Positions 45,106 to 52,639 of a DNA stretch of 64,000 nucleotides are shown in pieces. The position numbers were made by a program, and so were the translations under genes. The DNA is from Clostridiales bacterium (lineage in GTDB: Bacteria; Bacillota; Clostridia; Saccharofermentanales; Saccharofermentanaceae). The notes below the pieces were generated by a model that saw nothing but the letters and a program-made list of their open reading frames with translations, searched no databases and was not told where the DNA came from. Location of the stretch: NCBI GenBank assembly GCA_017620475.1, contig JAFZQI010000031.1, positions 23,715 to 87,714 of the forward strand. The letters are read 5' to 3'. How positions within the stretch are numbered: position 1 is the stretch's first letter; every line of letters begins with the position of its first letter.

Positions 45106-46281
45106 ATGACGCGTGCGCTGATCGCTATGAGTGGCGGAGTGGATTCTTCGCTGGCGGCAAAGATCATGTCCGAGAGGGGCTATGATTGCGTCGGCTGCAC
45201 CATGAAACTTTTCAGCAACGAGGATATTGAGGGCAAAGAAGAACCATCGGATACGTCCGGCACGGACCGGGCTTCCGACAGTATCAGCGGCGCGGTTAAG
45301 GAGCCGCGCACATGCTGTTCTCTGGATGATGTGGAAGATGCGCGGTCGGTGTGTATGCACCTGGGTATCCCGTATCATGTTTTCAATTTCAAAGATGAAT
45401 TCCGGGAGAAAGTGATCGGCAAGTTCGTCGACTGTTATGAACACGGGCGGACCCCGAATCCCTGTATCGACTGTAACCGTTATCTTAAATTCGGTAAGCT
45501 CTACGAGCGCGCGCAGATCCTCGGCTGTGATGTGATCGTGACCGGTCATTATGCGCGGATCGAGGAACGTGACGGCGTTTTTCATTTGCGAAAAGCACTG
45601 GATGAGAGCAAGGATCAGAGCTATGTGCTGTATGCGTTAACGCAGGAACAGCTGGCGCATACGGTGTTCCCGCTCGGGGATCTTAAGAAGACAGAAGTGA
45701 GGGAACAGGCAAAAGATGCCGGCATGATCAATGCGTCGAAAAGAGAAAGCCAGGATATCTGTTTCGTCCCCGATGGAGATTATGTTTCCTTCCTTCGAAG
45801 GTATACCGGACATGAGTATCCTTCCGGGGATTTTGTGGATAAAGAAGGGCACGTGCTGGGAACACATAAGGGTATCGTTGCATATACGCCCGGGCAGAGA
45901 AGAGGCCTGGGGCTGGCGCTTCCGGCACCGATGTATGTCTCCCGTCTGGATGTGGAGAACAACCGCGTGATCCTGGTTTACGAAGAAGATCTCAAGGCGA
46001 ATGAGACGATCGTTGATGACGTCAACTGGATCTCGGGAGTCGTGCCGGCGGAACCTCTGCGTGTCCAGGCGAAAGTCCGCTACAGACAGAAAGAGCAGTG
46101 GGCGACGGTATATCCGCTTCCCGAAGATGAAGATCCGGTAACAGACGATTCCGGAACCCGGGTAAAGAGAAACCGCGTCAGACTGGTGTTCGACGAACCG
46201 CTCCGGGCGATTACCCCCGGGCAGGCGGCCGTCTTCTACGATGGCGACGAGGTTTTGGGCGGAGGAACAATATTGGAATAA
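45106..46281 (+). CDS. mnmA: tRNA-specific 2-thiouridylase MnmA
   Basis: It puts sulfur on U34 of tRNAs for Lys, Glu and Gln, using ATP and a persulfide donor. It has 391 residues. It has the PP-loop SGGVDSSLAAK, the first-cysteine region TPNPCIDCNRYLKFG, VTGHYARI, DQSYVLYALTQEQL, and second active-site cysteine SQDICFVPDGDY. A charged insert of about 25 residues (from SNEDIEGKEEP to KEPRTCCS, about 36-70) follows the strand after the PP-loop, and another lies near the C-terminus (EDEDPVTDDSGTR). It lies 12 bases after the acyltransferase gene. Confidence 0.95.
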   Translation: MTRALIAMSGGVDSSLAAKIMSERGYDCVGCTMKLFSNEDIEGKEEPSDTSGTDRASDSISGAVKEPRTCCSLDDVEDARSVCMHLGIPYHVFNFKDEFREKVIGKFVDCYEHGRTPNPCIDCNRYLKFGKLYERAQILGCDVIVTGHYARIEERDGVFHLRKALDESKDQSYVLYALTQEQLAHTVFPLGDLKKTEVREQAKDAGMINASKRESQDICFVPDGDYVSFLRRYTGHEYPSGDFVDKEGHVLGTHKGIVAYTPGQRRGLGLALPAPMYVSRLDVENNRVILVYEEDLKANETIVDDVNWISGVVPAEPLRVQAKVRYRQKEQWATVYPLPEDEDPVTDDSGTRVKRNRVRLVFDEPLRAITPGQAAVFYDGDEVLGGGTILE

Positions 46282-46285
46282 AATC

Positions 46286-46302
46286 CTTACACGCACTGTA
46301 AG
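46286..46302. promoter_or_regulatory. Palindrome before the Bce-like genes (candidate response-regulator site)
   Basis: CTTACAcgcacTGTAAG has six-base arms and a five-base centre. It resembles the TNACA/TGTAA half-sites bound by BceR-type regulators, though their usual spacing is four. It lies 58 bases before the ATPase start, and a BceR-like gene is in the same cluster. Confidence 0.45.
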
Positions 46303-46310
46303 TGGTCTTT

Positions 46311-46351
46311 CTCCCTTTCTTGTTTTACGATGGAGTCAACAAGAAAGGGAG
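46311..46351 (+). promoter_or_regulatory. Long hairpin covering the ribosome-binding site of the Bce-like ATPase gene
   Basis: CTCCCTTTCTTGTT (46311-46324) pairs perfectly with AACAAGAAAGGGAG (46338-46351), 14 base pairs with a 13-base loop. The right arm is the ribosome-binding site (AAGGGAGG) of the start at 46360. Folding would block translation. No terminator T-run follows. Confidence 0.7.
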
Positions 46352-46359
46352 GTTTCGTT

Positions 46360-47130
46360 ATGGATCCTGTTTTGAGAATTGAGTCTCTGAAGAAGTATTA
46401 CGGAAAAGGCGACAGCCAGACGAAGGCGATCGACGGTATCAGCTTTGAAGTCATGCCGGGCGAATTCCTCGGTATCATGGGTGCGTCGGGCTCGGGGAAG
46501 TCCACGCTTCTGAACTGCATCGCGGCAGTCATCAAGCCCACATCCGGATCGATCGAGATGAACGGCAAGGATATCGGCAAGCTCTCGGGCAGTAAGATTG
46601 CGAACTACCGTGGCAGGGAGATGGGTTACCTCTTTCAGAACTTCGAACTGATCGATAATCTGACCGGAAAAGAGAATATCCTTCTTCCGGTATCGCTCCA
46701 TGGCGGTTCTGAAAAAGAAGGCACGGAGCGGTTCGAAAGATTGACGGAATATCTGGAGATCAAGGAGATCCTCAACAAGTTTCCGACCCAGATGTCCGGA
46801 GGCGAGAAGCAGCGGATCGCAGCGGCACGTGCGCTGATCCTGAATCCCGGACTCATCCTCTGCGATGAGCCGACAGGTGCGCTGGATTCCAAGAATGCAA
46901 AAGCACTGATGACGAAACTTTCGGGTCTGAATCAGGACGAAGAGGCGACCATCCTCATGGTGACGCACGATTCCAATGCCGCTTCTTTCTGCAGCCGCAT
47001 CATGTTCATCCAGGACGGTACGCTTTTCCACGAGCTGCGCAAGGAAGACGGTGAGAACCGGGAAGCATTCTACGACCGCATCCTCAAGGTGCTGGCCCAG
47101 CTGGGGGGAGGAACGGCAAATGTTCTTTAA
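46360..47130 (+). CDS. bceA: Bce-type ABC transporter ATP-binding protein
   Basis: This 256-residue ATPase works with the large permease encoded next, in the group that protects cells against cell-wall-active peptides (bacitracin and similar). It has Walker A GASGSGKST, Q-loop YLFQNFELIDNLTG, signature TQMSGGEKQR, Walker B LILCDEPTGALD and H-loop VTHDSNAA, all standard for the LolD/MacB/BceA group. The start at 46360 is chosen for its GGGAGG; an in-frame ATG at 46330 lies in the loop of the upstream hairpin. It overlaps bceB by eleven bases. The symbol indicates family, not proven substrate. Confidence 0.9.
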   Translation: MDPVLRIESLKKYYGKGDSQTKAIDGISFEVMPGEFLGIMGASGSGKSTLLNCIAAVIKPTSGSIEMNGKDIGKLSGSKIANYRGREMGYLFQNFELIDNLTGKENILLPVSLHGGSEKEGTERFERLTEYLEIKEILNKFPTQMSGGEKQRIAAARALILNPGLILCDEPTGALDSKNAKALMTKLSGLNQDEEATILMVTHDSNAASFCSRIMFIQDGTLFHELRKEDGENREAFYDRILKVLAQLGGGTANVL

Positions 47131-49180
47131 ACTCGTTTTCCGAAATAGCCTGCGCAGCCACAAAGAGAATGCCCTCTTTATGAGCTCCCTTGTGATCTCC
47201 ATCATCGCATTTTACGTTGTTCTGTCACTGAAAAGTCAGGACGTGATGAGATATCTGCAATCTCTGGAGAGTGATGCGATCAGGAAACTCTTTGCCATGA
47301 TCGGCGTACTCTACGGATTTACTCTGTTTATCATTTTCGCGCTGGTGTACTTCGCCAGCAAATATCAGATCGAACGGCGCTCGCACGAATTCGGTGTCTA
47401 CATCATGATGGGCATGAAGAGGACCAAACTCCTTCTTTTGCTCCTTCTGGAAGATATCAGCAGCTCCGCGCTAGCTTTGGTCATCGGCCTTCCGGTCTCT
47501 GTTCTAATCACGGAAGTCATCTCGCTTGTGACGGTAAAGATGGTGGGAATCGGATTTATGGGACACCAGACGACGCTTTCCTGGAATGCGGTGCTCCTTA
47601 CCGCCGCAGGATTCACGGCAGTAAAACTCGCGTCATTTCTGATCCTTTCTTTCAAGCTCCTTCGCAAAGAGGTGGGGACACTGCTTACAGATGCGCCGGA
47701 TAATGTGAGAAAGAAAGGGTATCCGGTGGTACAGGCGGTCATGCTCGTCCTCGGTGTCGTGTGCCTCGTATTTGCTTATAAAAGAGGTATTTCCGGCTCG
47801 GCGTGGGAGCAGATACAAGCCATGCGCGATACCGTCATTCTGGGACTTCTGGGTACGATCCTTCTGTTCCGCGGGATGCGCTTTGTGATCGATCTTATCG
47901 CTCGAAAAGCACCGTCCGGGAAGCTTTCGGTATTTACCTTCCGCCAGATCGAGGACACAGTCATTTTCAAATCGGGAACCATGGCGATCTGCTCACTTCT
48001 GATCCTGACGGCAAGTGCCTGCCTTGCGGCCGGTATCGGTACCTTTGCTTCGTATGATCTTTACGATACGAAAAGAGTCGACTACACGTTTACCAATATC
48101 TTCCTCGGAACAGAAGAGGATCTGATCGCGAAAATCGGGGAAATCGGCCTTTCCGATAAATTCTCCTACCTGGGGGAACTCCGCCTCGGTCATCCGAAGA
48201 TCGTAGGAGATGATTTTGACAGTGCTTTTGACGGAAAAGAATATGAGGAACTTTTAGATGCGCTGGATCCGAAGTTCGAAAAGCACATGCAGTATCAGTT
48301 CATGGGCGGCTATCCGTTCCTGATCCGTCTTTCCGATTTCAATTCTCTTATGACGGCGATGGGAGAAGAACCGCTCCTTCTCCGGGATGGGGAATTGGGC
48401 CTATACAGAAGCAGTGATTTTGCCGCAAGTGAAGATCTGGACAATCAGGTCCTGGCACAAAAACCGCATGTGACGCTGGCGGGCAAGGAATTTGTCATGA
48501 CCGGAACGATGCAGAGTGCGCCGATCGTAACAGACAGCTTCATCACACTTTCGGGCGCCTTGATCGTGCCGGATGCGGACTATGATGCCTTTACGTGTGG
48601 AGACTCGGAAGTCTATATCAACGGCATTTTGGACCGGACGAAATACACAAGAAGCAGCATGGTGGAAACCTACACGAAGATCAACGAGACCCTCGACCGG
48701 AGCGATTTTGGAAAAGTGATGGACTACGAGAGTTATCTTCAGAACATGGGGCGCCAGCTGTTTTATCTGGTGGCCGCAAGCTACATCACGATCTATCTGG
48801 CACTGATCTTCCTGGTGGTGGCGAACACGATCCTGGGCGTGCAGTTCCTCATGGGACAGAAGAGAAGTTCGAGAAGATACAAGACACTGGTCAAACTCGG
48901 TGCCGACCACAAGACGCTTTACAAAAGTTCGAAGAAGCAGATCAACTGGTATTTCGGCCTTCCGATCGCCGTGACGGCAGCCAGTACTTACTTCGCGGCA
49001 CGGGCACTCTTTACCGGTATTCTAAGTTCCCGGACCAAAACGAATCTCAGTGACATAATTCCCATTGTTCTGATTGTGGTAGTTGTCTTTTGTTTGGTAG
49101 AATGTGTGTATATGCATATCGTTAAGCGCAGCAGTTCCCGGTTCCTCGAGACGCTGATGACGCCGGAACGTGAGGAGTAG
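47120..49180 (+). CDS. bceB: Bce-type ABC transporter permease (FtsX family)
   Basis: This 686-residue permease has about ten membrane segments and a large extracellular domain (about residues 315-530) between helices seven and eight, the architecture of peptide-sensing BceB transporters. The first FtsX-like unit has SHEFGVYIMMGMKR; the second has LMGQKRSSRRYKTLVKLGAD near residue 580. GGGGGAGG precedes the ATG at 47120. The extracellular domain likely binds the peptide-lipid target and signals to the sensor kinase encoded downstream. Confidence 0.9.
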   Translation: MFFKLVFRNSLRSHKENALFMSSLVISIIAFYVVLSLKSQDVMRYLQSLESDAIRKLFAMIGVLYGFTLFIIFALVYFASKYQIERRSHEFGVYIMMGMKRTKLLLLLLLEDISSSALALVIGLPVSVLITEVISLVTVKMVGIGFMGHQTTLSWNAVLLTAAGFTAVKLASFLILSFKLLRKEVGTLLTDAPDNVRKKGYPVVQAVMLVLGVVCLVFAYKRGISGSAWEQIQAMRDTVILGLLGTILLFRGMRFVIDLIARKAPSGKLSVFTFRQIEDTVIFKSGTMAICSLLILTASACLAAGIGTFASYDLYDTKRVDYTFTNIFLGTEEDLIAKIGEIGLSDKFSYLGELRLGHPKIVGDDFDSAFDGKEYEELLDALDPKFEKHMQYQFMGGYPFLIRLSDFNSLMTAMGEEPLLLRDGELGLYRSSDFAASEDLDNQVLAQKPHVTLAGKEFVMTGTMQSAPIVTDSFITLSGALIVPDADYDAFTCGDSEVYINGILDRTKYTRSSMVETYTKINETLDRSDFGKVMDYESYLQNMGRQLFYLVAASYITIYLALIFLVVANTILGVQFLMGQKRSSRRYKTLVKLGADHKTLYKSSKKQINWYFGLPIAVTAASTYFAARALFTGILSSRTKTNLSDIIPIVLIVVVVFCLVECVYMHIVKRSSSRFLETLMTPEREE

Positions 49181-49181
49181 A

Positions 49182-49853
49182 ATGAAGCATATCGCAATTG
49201 TTGAAGATGAAGAAATGGTGGCGGCAGAGCTTTCCGCCATGCTTCAAAAAGAAGGGTATCAGGTGACCTGTATTGAGGACTTCTCCCGGGTGACGGAAGA
49301 AGTCCTGGCCATTTTGCCGGACCTTCTGCTTCTCGATATTAATCTTCCCGAAAAGAGCGGCTTTGTGATCTGCCGCGAGATCAAGAACCGAAGCTCCGTT
49401 CCGGTCCTGATATTGACTTCCAGAGACCAGCTCAAAGACGAGATCGCCGCACTGGAGCTGGGCGCGGATGAGTTCATCACGAAACCGTATAGAAAAGAGA
49501 GGCTCCTGCTTCGAATCGCCAATGTGCTGAAGCGTTACGAAGGTAGAAACAATATGCTGGAAGGTCCGGGATTTCTTTTGGACCGCGGAACCTACACGCT
49601 TTTTATTGACGGGACATCGGTCCTGCTTCCGAAAAATCAGGGCAGGATCCTTGAGACGCTGTTGCTCGACTTCGGCACTGTCGTGCCCAAAGAGAAATTG
49701 TGCGAAGCGGTGTGGGGCACAAGCGAATTTATCGATGAGAATGCGCTTCAGGTCAATCTGACGCGGCTTAAGAAAACGATGACCTCCCTTCCGATGAAGA
49801 TCGCGATCACTTCCGAGCGCGGCGTGGGATACCGCTTGGAGGAAAAGCCATGA
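49182..49853 (+). CDS. bceR: Response regulator, OmpR/BceR type
   Basis: This 223-residue transcription factor has a receiver domain (IVEDEE acidic pair, phospho-Asp in LLLLDINLPEKSG near residue 52, LTSR, ITKPYRK) and an OmpR-type winged-helix DNA-binding domain (about 130-220, ending in SERGVGYRLEEKP). It has GAGGAG at 49172-49177. It overlaps the kinase gene by four bases. By family rule it would activate bceAB when the kinase is stimulated; a candidate operator is at 46286-46302. Confidence 0.93.
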   Translation: MKHIAIVEDEEMVAAELSAMLQKEGYQVTCIEDFSRVTEEVLAILPDLLLLDINLPEKSGFVICREIKNRSSVPVLILTSRDQLKDEIAALELGADEFITKPYRKERLLLRIANVLKRYEGRNNMLEGPGFLLDRGTYTLFIDGTSVLLPKNQGRILETLLLDFGTVVPKEKLCEAVWGTSEFIDENALQVNLTRLKKTMTSLPMKIAITSERGVGYRLEEKP

Positions 49854-50857
49854 AGCGGTACCTGACGATCCTTCGCGCCCATATCCACTTCCTCATCTAT
49901 GTGCTCGGATGCGATGTATTCTTTGCTTTTTTGCTGTGGGTCACCGACAGCAGTGCTTTTGGCAAAGTATCGCTTCTTATTGCCCTGTTCTCCGTACTGA
50001 CTTTTCTTTTGGTATGCGCCCTTCTGGCTATGCGTGAAGGACGGATCGAACGGGCGTTTTCCGACTATCTGGAATCTCCGGATGACACCCACACCCGGCT
50101 TCTCATCTCGCATCTTCCGAAAAACACGAAAAAAAGGGCCGAGGTGCTGTGCGGCCTTTTGGATGAGAAAGAAAAGCAGCGGGCGGACCTTCTGACGCAA
50201 AATGAGGACTACGAGGAGTATGTGGAGGCGTGGGCGCACGAGGCCAAAACGCCGATCGCTCTTCTGTCGCTGCTTCTTGATAACAACCGTGAGGTCATGG
50301 ATCCGGAAACGGTGTACAAACTCGAATACATCCGCAGCCGCCTTTCGGGGAGCGTCGATCAGATGCTTCAGTATGCAAGGCTTAAGGGCGGCCGCAAAGA
50401 CTATCTTTTTGAAAATCTGGACATCCGGGAGATCCTCGATGAGGTCGTGGAGGAGTACCGGCCCCTTCTTCTCGAAAAGAACTTTACGGTGGTCAATGAT
50501 GTTGTTTCCGAGCGGATCTACGCGGATAAAAGGGCGCTTCTTTATATGCTCGGCCAGTTTGTCAGCAACTCCATTAAGTACTCTTCCGGCGACAGCCCGC
50601 GCCTTAGCTTCCGGATCGAAAAACCGGATAAACTGGTCATTTCGGATAACGGCATCGGGGTCAAAAAGAGCGACCTGCCGTATATTTTCGAGCGCGGTTT
50701 TACGGGAAATACCGGAAGTGCAAGAAAGAAAGCAACGGGAATGGGGCTTTATCTAGCCAGCAGGATCGCAGACGATATGAATTTCAAGCTAAATGTTGCC
50801 TCGGAAGCAGGAAAAGGCTTCGAAATCGTGGTACAATATCCCATAGTCGAATCGTAA
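49850..50857 (+). CDS. bceS: Intramembrane-sensing histidine kinase, BceS type
   Basis: This 335-residue kinase has two membrane segments with almost no extracellular loop (about residues 12-60), which is the hallmark of kinases that sense through a partner transporter. The H-box AWAHEAKTPIALL (near residue 130), N-box QFVSNSIKYSS, G1 ISDNGIGV and G2 GMGLYLAS are intact. It is last in the bceABRS-like cluster and is translationally coupled to bceR. No sensory domain other than the membrane part is visible. Confidence 0.92.
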   Translation: MKRYLTILRAHIHFLIYVLGCDVFFAFLLWVTDSSAFGKVSLLIALFSVLTFLLVCALLAMREGRIERAFSDYLESPDDTHTRLLISHLPKNTKKRAEVLCGLLDEKEKQRADLLTQNEDYEEYVEAWAHEAKTPIALLSLLLDNNREVMDPETVYKLEYIRSRLSGSVDQMLQYARLKGGRKDYLFENLDIREILDEVVEEYRPLLLEKNFTVVNDVVSERIYADKRALLYMLGQFVSNSIKYSSGDSPRLSFRIEKPDKLVISDNGIGVKKSDLPYIFERGFTGNTGSARKKATGMGLYLASRIADDMNFKLNVASEAGKGFEIVVQYPIVES

Positions 50858-50932
50858 CCGGTGCCCGGACATGGCTCGACCGCGAGAAAAGCACTGGAAA
50901 ATATACATTTCTAGACATTAGAAGGAGCAAAT

Positions 50933-51682
50933 ATGCTTGAATTACAACATGTCTCATATGAGGTGAATGAGGAAGGAACCGGAAAAGAGATCATCCGAGA
51001 TATCTCCTTTGTGATCCCCACAGGAAACCTCACGGTTATCACAGGCCCGAACGGCGGCGGTAAGTCTACCCTAGCCAAGCTGATCGCGGGCATCATCAGA
51101 CCTACGTCGGGTAAGATCCTTTTTGACGGCGAAGACATCACGGAGATGTCCATCACGGACCGCGCGAAGAAGGGTATCGGATTTGCCTTCCAGCAGCCGG
51201 TGCGTTTCAAGGGCATTCAGGTCTTTGACCTGATCCGCCTGGCCACGGGTACGAAACTCAGCACGGTGGATGCGTGTAAATATCTGTCGGCGGTCGGCCT
51301 TTGTGCCAGAGATTACATCAACCGCGAAGTGAACAGCAGCCTTTCCGGCGGAGAACTGAAGCGTATCGAGATCGCCACCGTTCTTGCCAAGGCCTCGAAG
51401 CTCTCGGTCTTTGACGAGCCGGAAGCGGGGATCGACCTTTGGAGCTTCCAGAACCTCATCGAGGTCTTCGAAGATATGCGGAAGAATATTTCCGACAGTT
51501 CCATCATGATCATCTCCCACCAGGAGAGGATCCTCAATATTGCCGATGAGATCGTCGTTCTTAAAGACGGTCAGCTCCAGTATATCGGGCCGAAGGACGA
51601 AGTGATGCCGAAACTGACGGGTACCGATTCCTCGGTACCGGGCTGCGGCAAGGGCATCATCAAGAAGGAGGTGGAAGCGTAA
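50933..51682 (+). CDS. sufC: SufC-type iron-sulfur cluster assembly ATPase
   Basis: This 249-residue ABC ATPase powers conformational change in the SufB scaffold. It has Walker A GPNGGGKST, the SufC-type Q region FAFQQPVRFKG, signature SSLSGGELKR, Walker B LSVFDEPEAGIDLWSF and the H-loop ISHQERI. AAGGAGC precedes the ATG. It overlaps sufB by one base. No SufS, SufU or SufD gene is adjacent. Confidence 0.92.
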   Translation: MLELQHVSYEVNEEGTGKEIIRDISFVIPTGNLTVITGPNGGGKSTLAKLIAGIIRPTSGKILFDGEDITEMSITDRAKKGIGFAFQQPVRFKGIQVFDLIRLATGTKLSTVDACKYLSAVGLCARDYINREVNSSLSGGELKRIEIATVLAKASKLSVFDEPEAGIDLWSFQNLIEVFEDMRKNISDSSIMIISHQERILNIADEIVVLKDGQLQYIGPKDEVMPKLTGTDSSVPGCGKGIIKKEVEA

Positions 51683-52608
51683 TGTTGAATTTAGATGCGG
51701 TTTCCGACCGCCTGCTTGAAGAAGTCGCTGACCTTCACAAGGTTCCTGTCGGAGCATTCAATATCCGATCCAATGGTAAAGCGGTAGCGAGAAACTCTAC
51801 GGCGAATATCGAGATCATCCCGAAGGAGAATGGTTCGGGTATCGATATCCGGATCAAGCCGGGTACAAAAAATGAGAGTGTCCATATCCCGGTGGTCATG
51901 ACGGCCAGCGGCATTAAGGAGATCGTCTACAATGATTTCTATATCGGAGAGGGTTCGGATGTCGTGATCGTTGCCGGATGCGGTATCGATAACTGCGGAC
52001 CGAAGGACTCCGAGCACGATGGTATTCACCGTTTCTTCGTGGGAAAAGACGCGAAGGTCAAATATGTGGAGAAGCATTACGGTTCCGGTGAGGGAACCGG
52101 AAAGCGTATCCTGAATCCGGGCACGGAAGTCTACATGGAGGACGGAAGCTACATGGAGATGGAGATGGTCCAGATCAAGGGTGTGGACGATACAGTCAGA
52201 GACACCAAGGCGGAACTTGCCTCCGGTGCGAAACTGGTGGTCCGTGAGCGTCTTATGACGCATGGTTCACAGAATGCGGTCAGCAATTACCGTGTCGACT
52301 TAAACGGTGAAGGCTCTTCCTGTGATGTGGTTTCCCGTTCGGTAGCACGTGACGATTCGTATCAGAAATTCGATGCGGTCCTGACCGGAAACGCTGCCTG
52401 CTCCGGGCATACGGAGTGCGACGCCATCATCATGGACAACGGACGGATCCTGGCGGTGCCGGGCCTGGAAGCAAACAATGTTGATGCGGCGCTCGTTCAC
52501 GAGGCGGCCATCGGCAAGATCGCCGGCGACCAGCTGATCAAGTTGATGACTTTGGGATTGACCGAAGCCGAGGCGGAAGAGCAGATCATCAACGGCTTCT
52601 TAAAGTAA
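51682..52608 (+). CDS. sufB: Short SufB/SufD-family scaffold protein
   Basis: This 308-residue protein is the beta-helix scaffold on which Fe-S clusters form; classical SufB is about 470 residues, so the N-terminal part is missing. It contains GCGIDNCGPKDSEHDG (clustered Cys/His, about residues 97-112), HGSQNAVSNYRVDLNGEGSS, and the C-terminal HTECDAIIMDN with VPGLEANNVDAALVHEAAIGK, split over about 255-280, the conserved SufB/D end. With sufC alone it forms the minimal two-gene arrangement described as SMS/SufBC in anaerobes. GGAGG lies upstream. Confidence 0.9.
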   Translation: MLNLDAVSDRLLEEVADLHKVPVGAFNIRSNGKAVARNSTANIEIIPKENGSGIDIRIKPGTKNESVHIPVVMTASGIKEIVYNDFYIGEGSDVVIVAGCGIDNCGPKDSEHDGIHRFFVGKDAKVKYVEKHYGSGEGTGKRILNPGTEVYMEDGSYMEMEMVQIKGVDDTVRDTKAELASGAKLVVRERLMTHGSQNAVSNYRVDLNGEGSSCDVVSRSVARDDSYQKFDAVLTGNAACSGHTECDAIIMDNGRILAVPGLEANNVDAALVHEAAIGKIAGDQLIKLMTLGLTEAEAEEQIINGFLK

Positions 52609-52639
52609 GAGCAGTAATGAGGAAACAATGAATGCGTGA

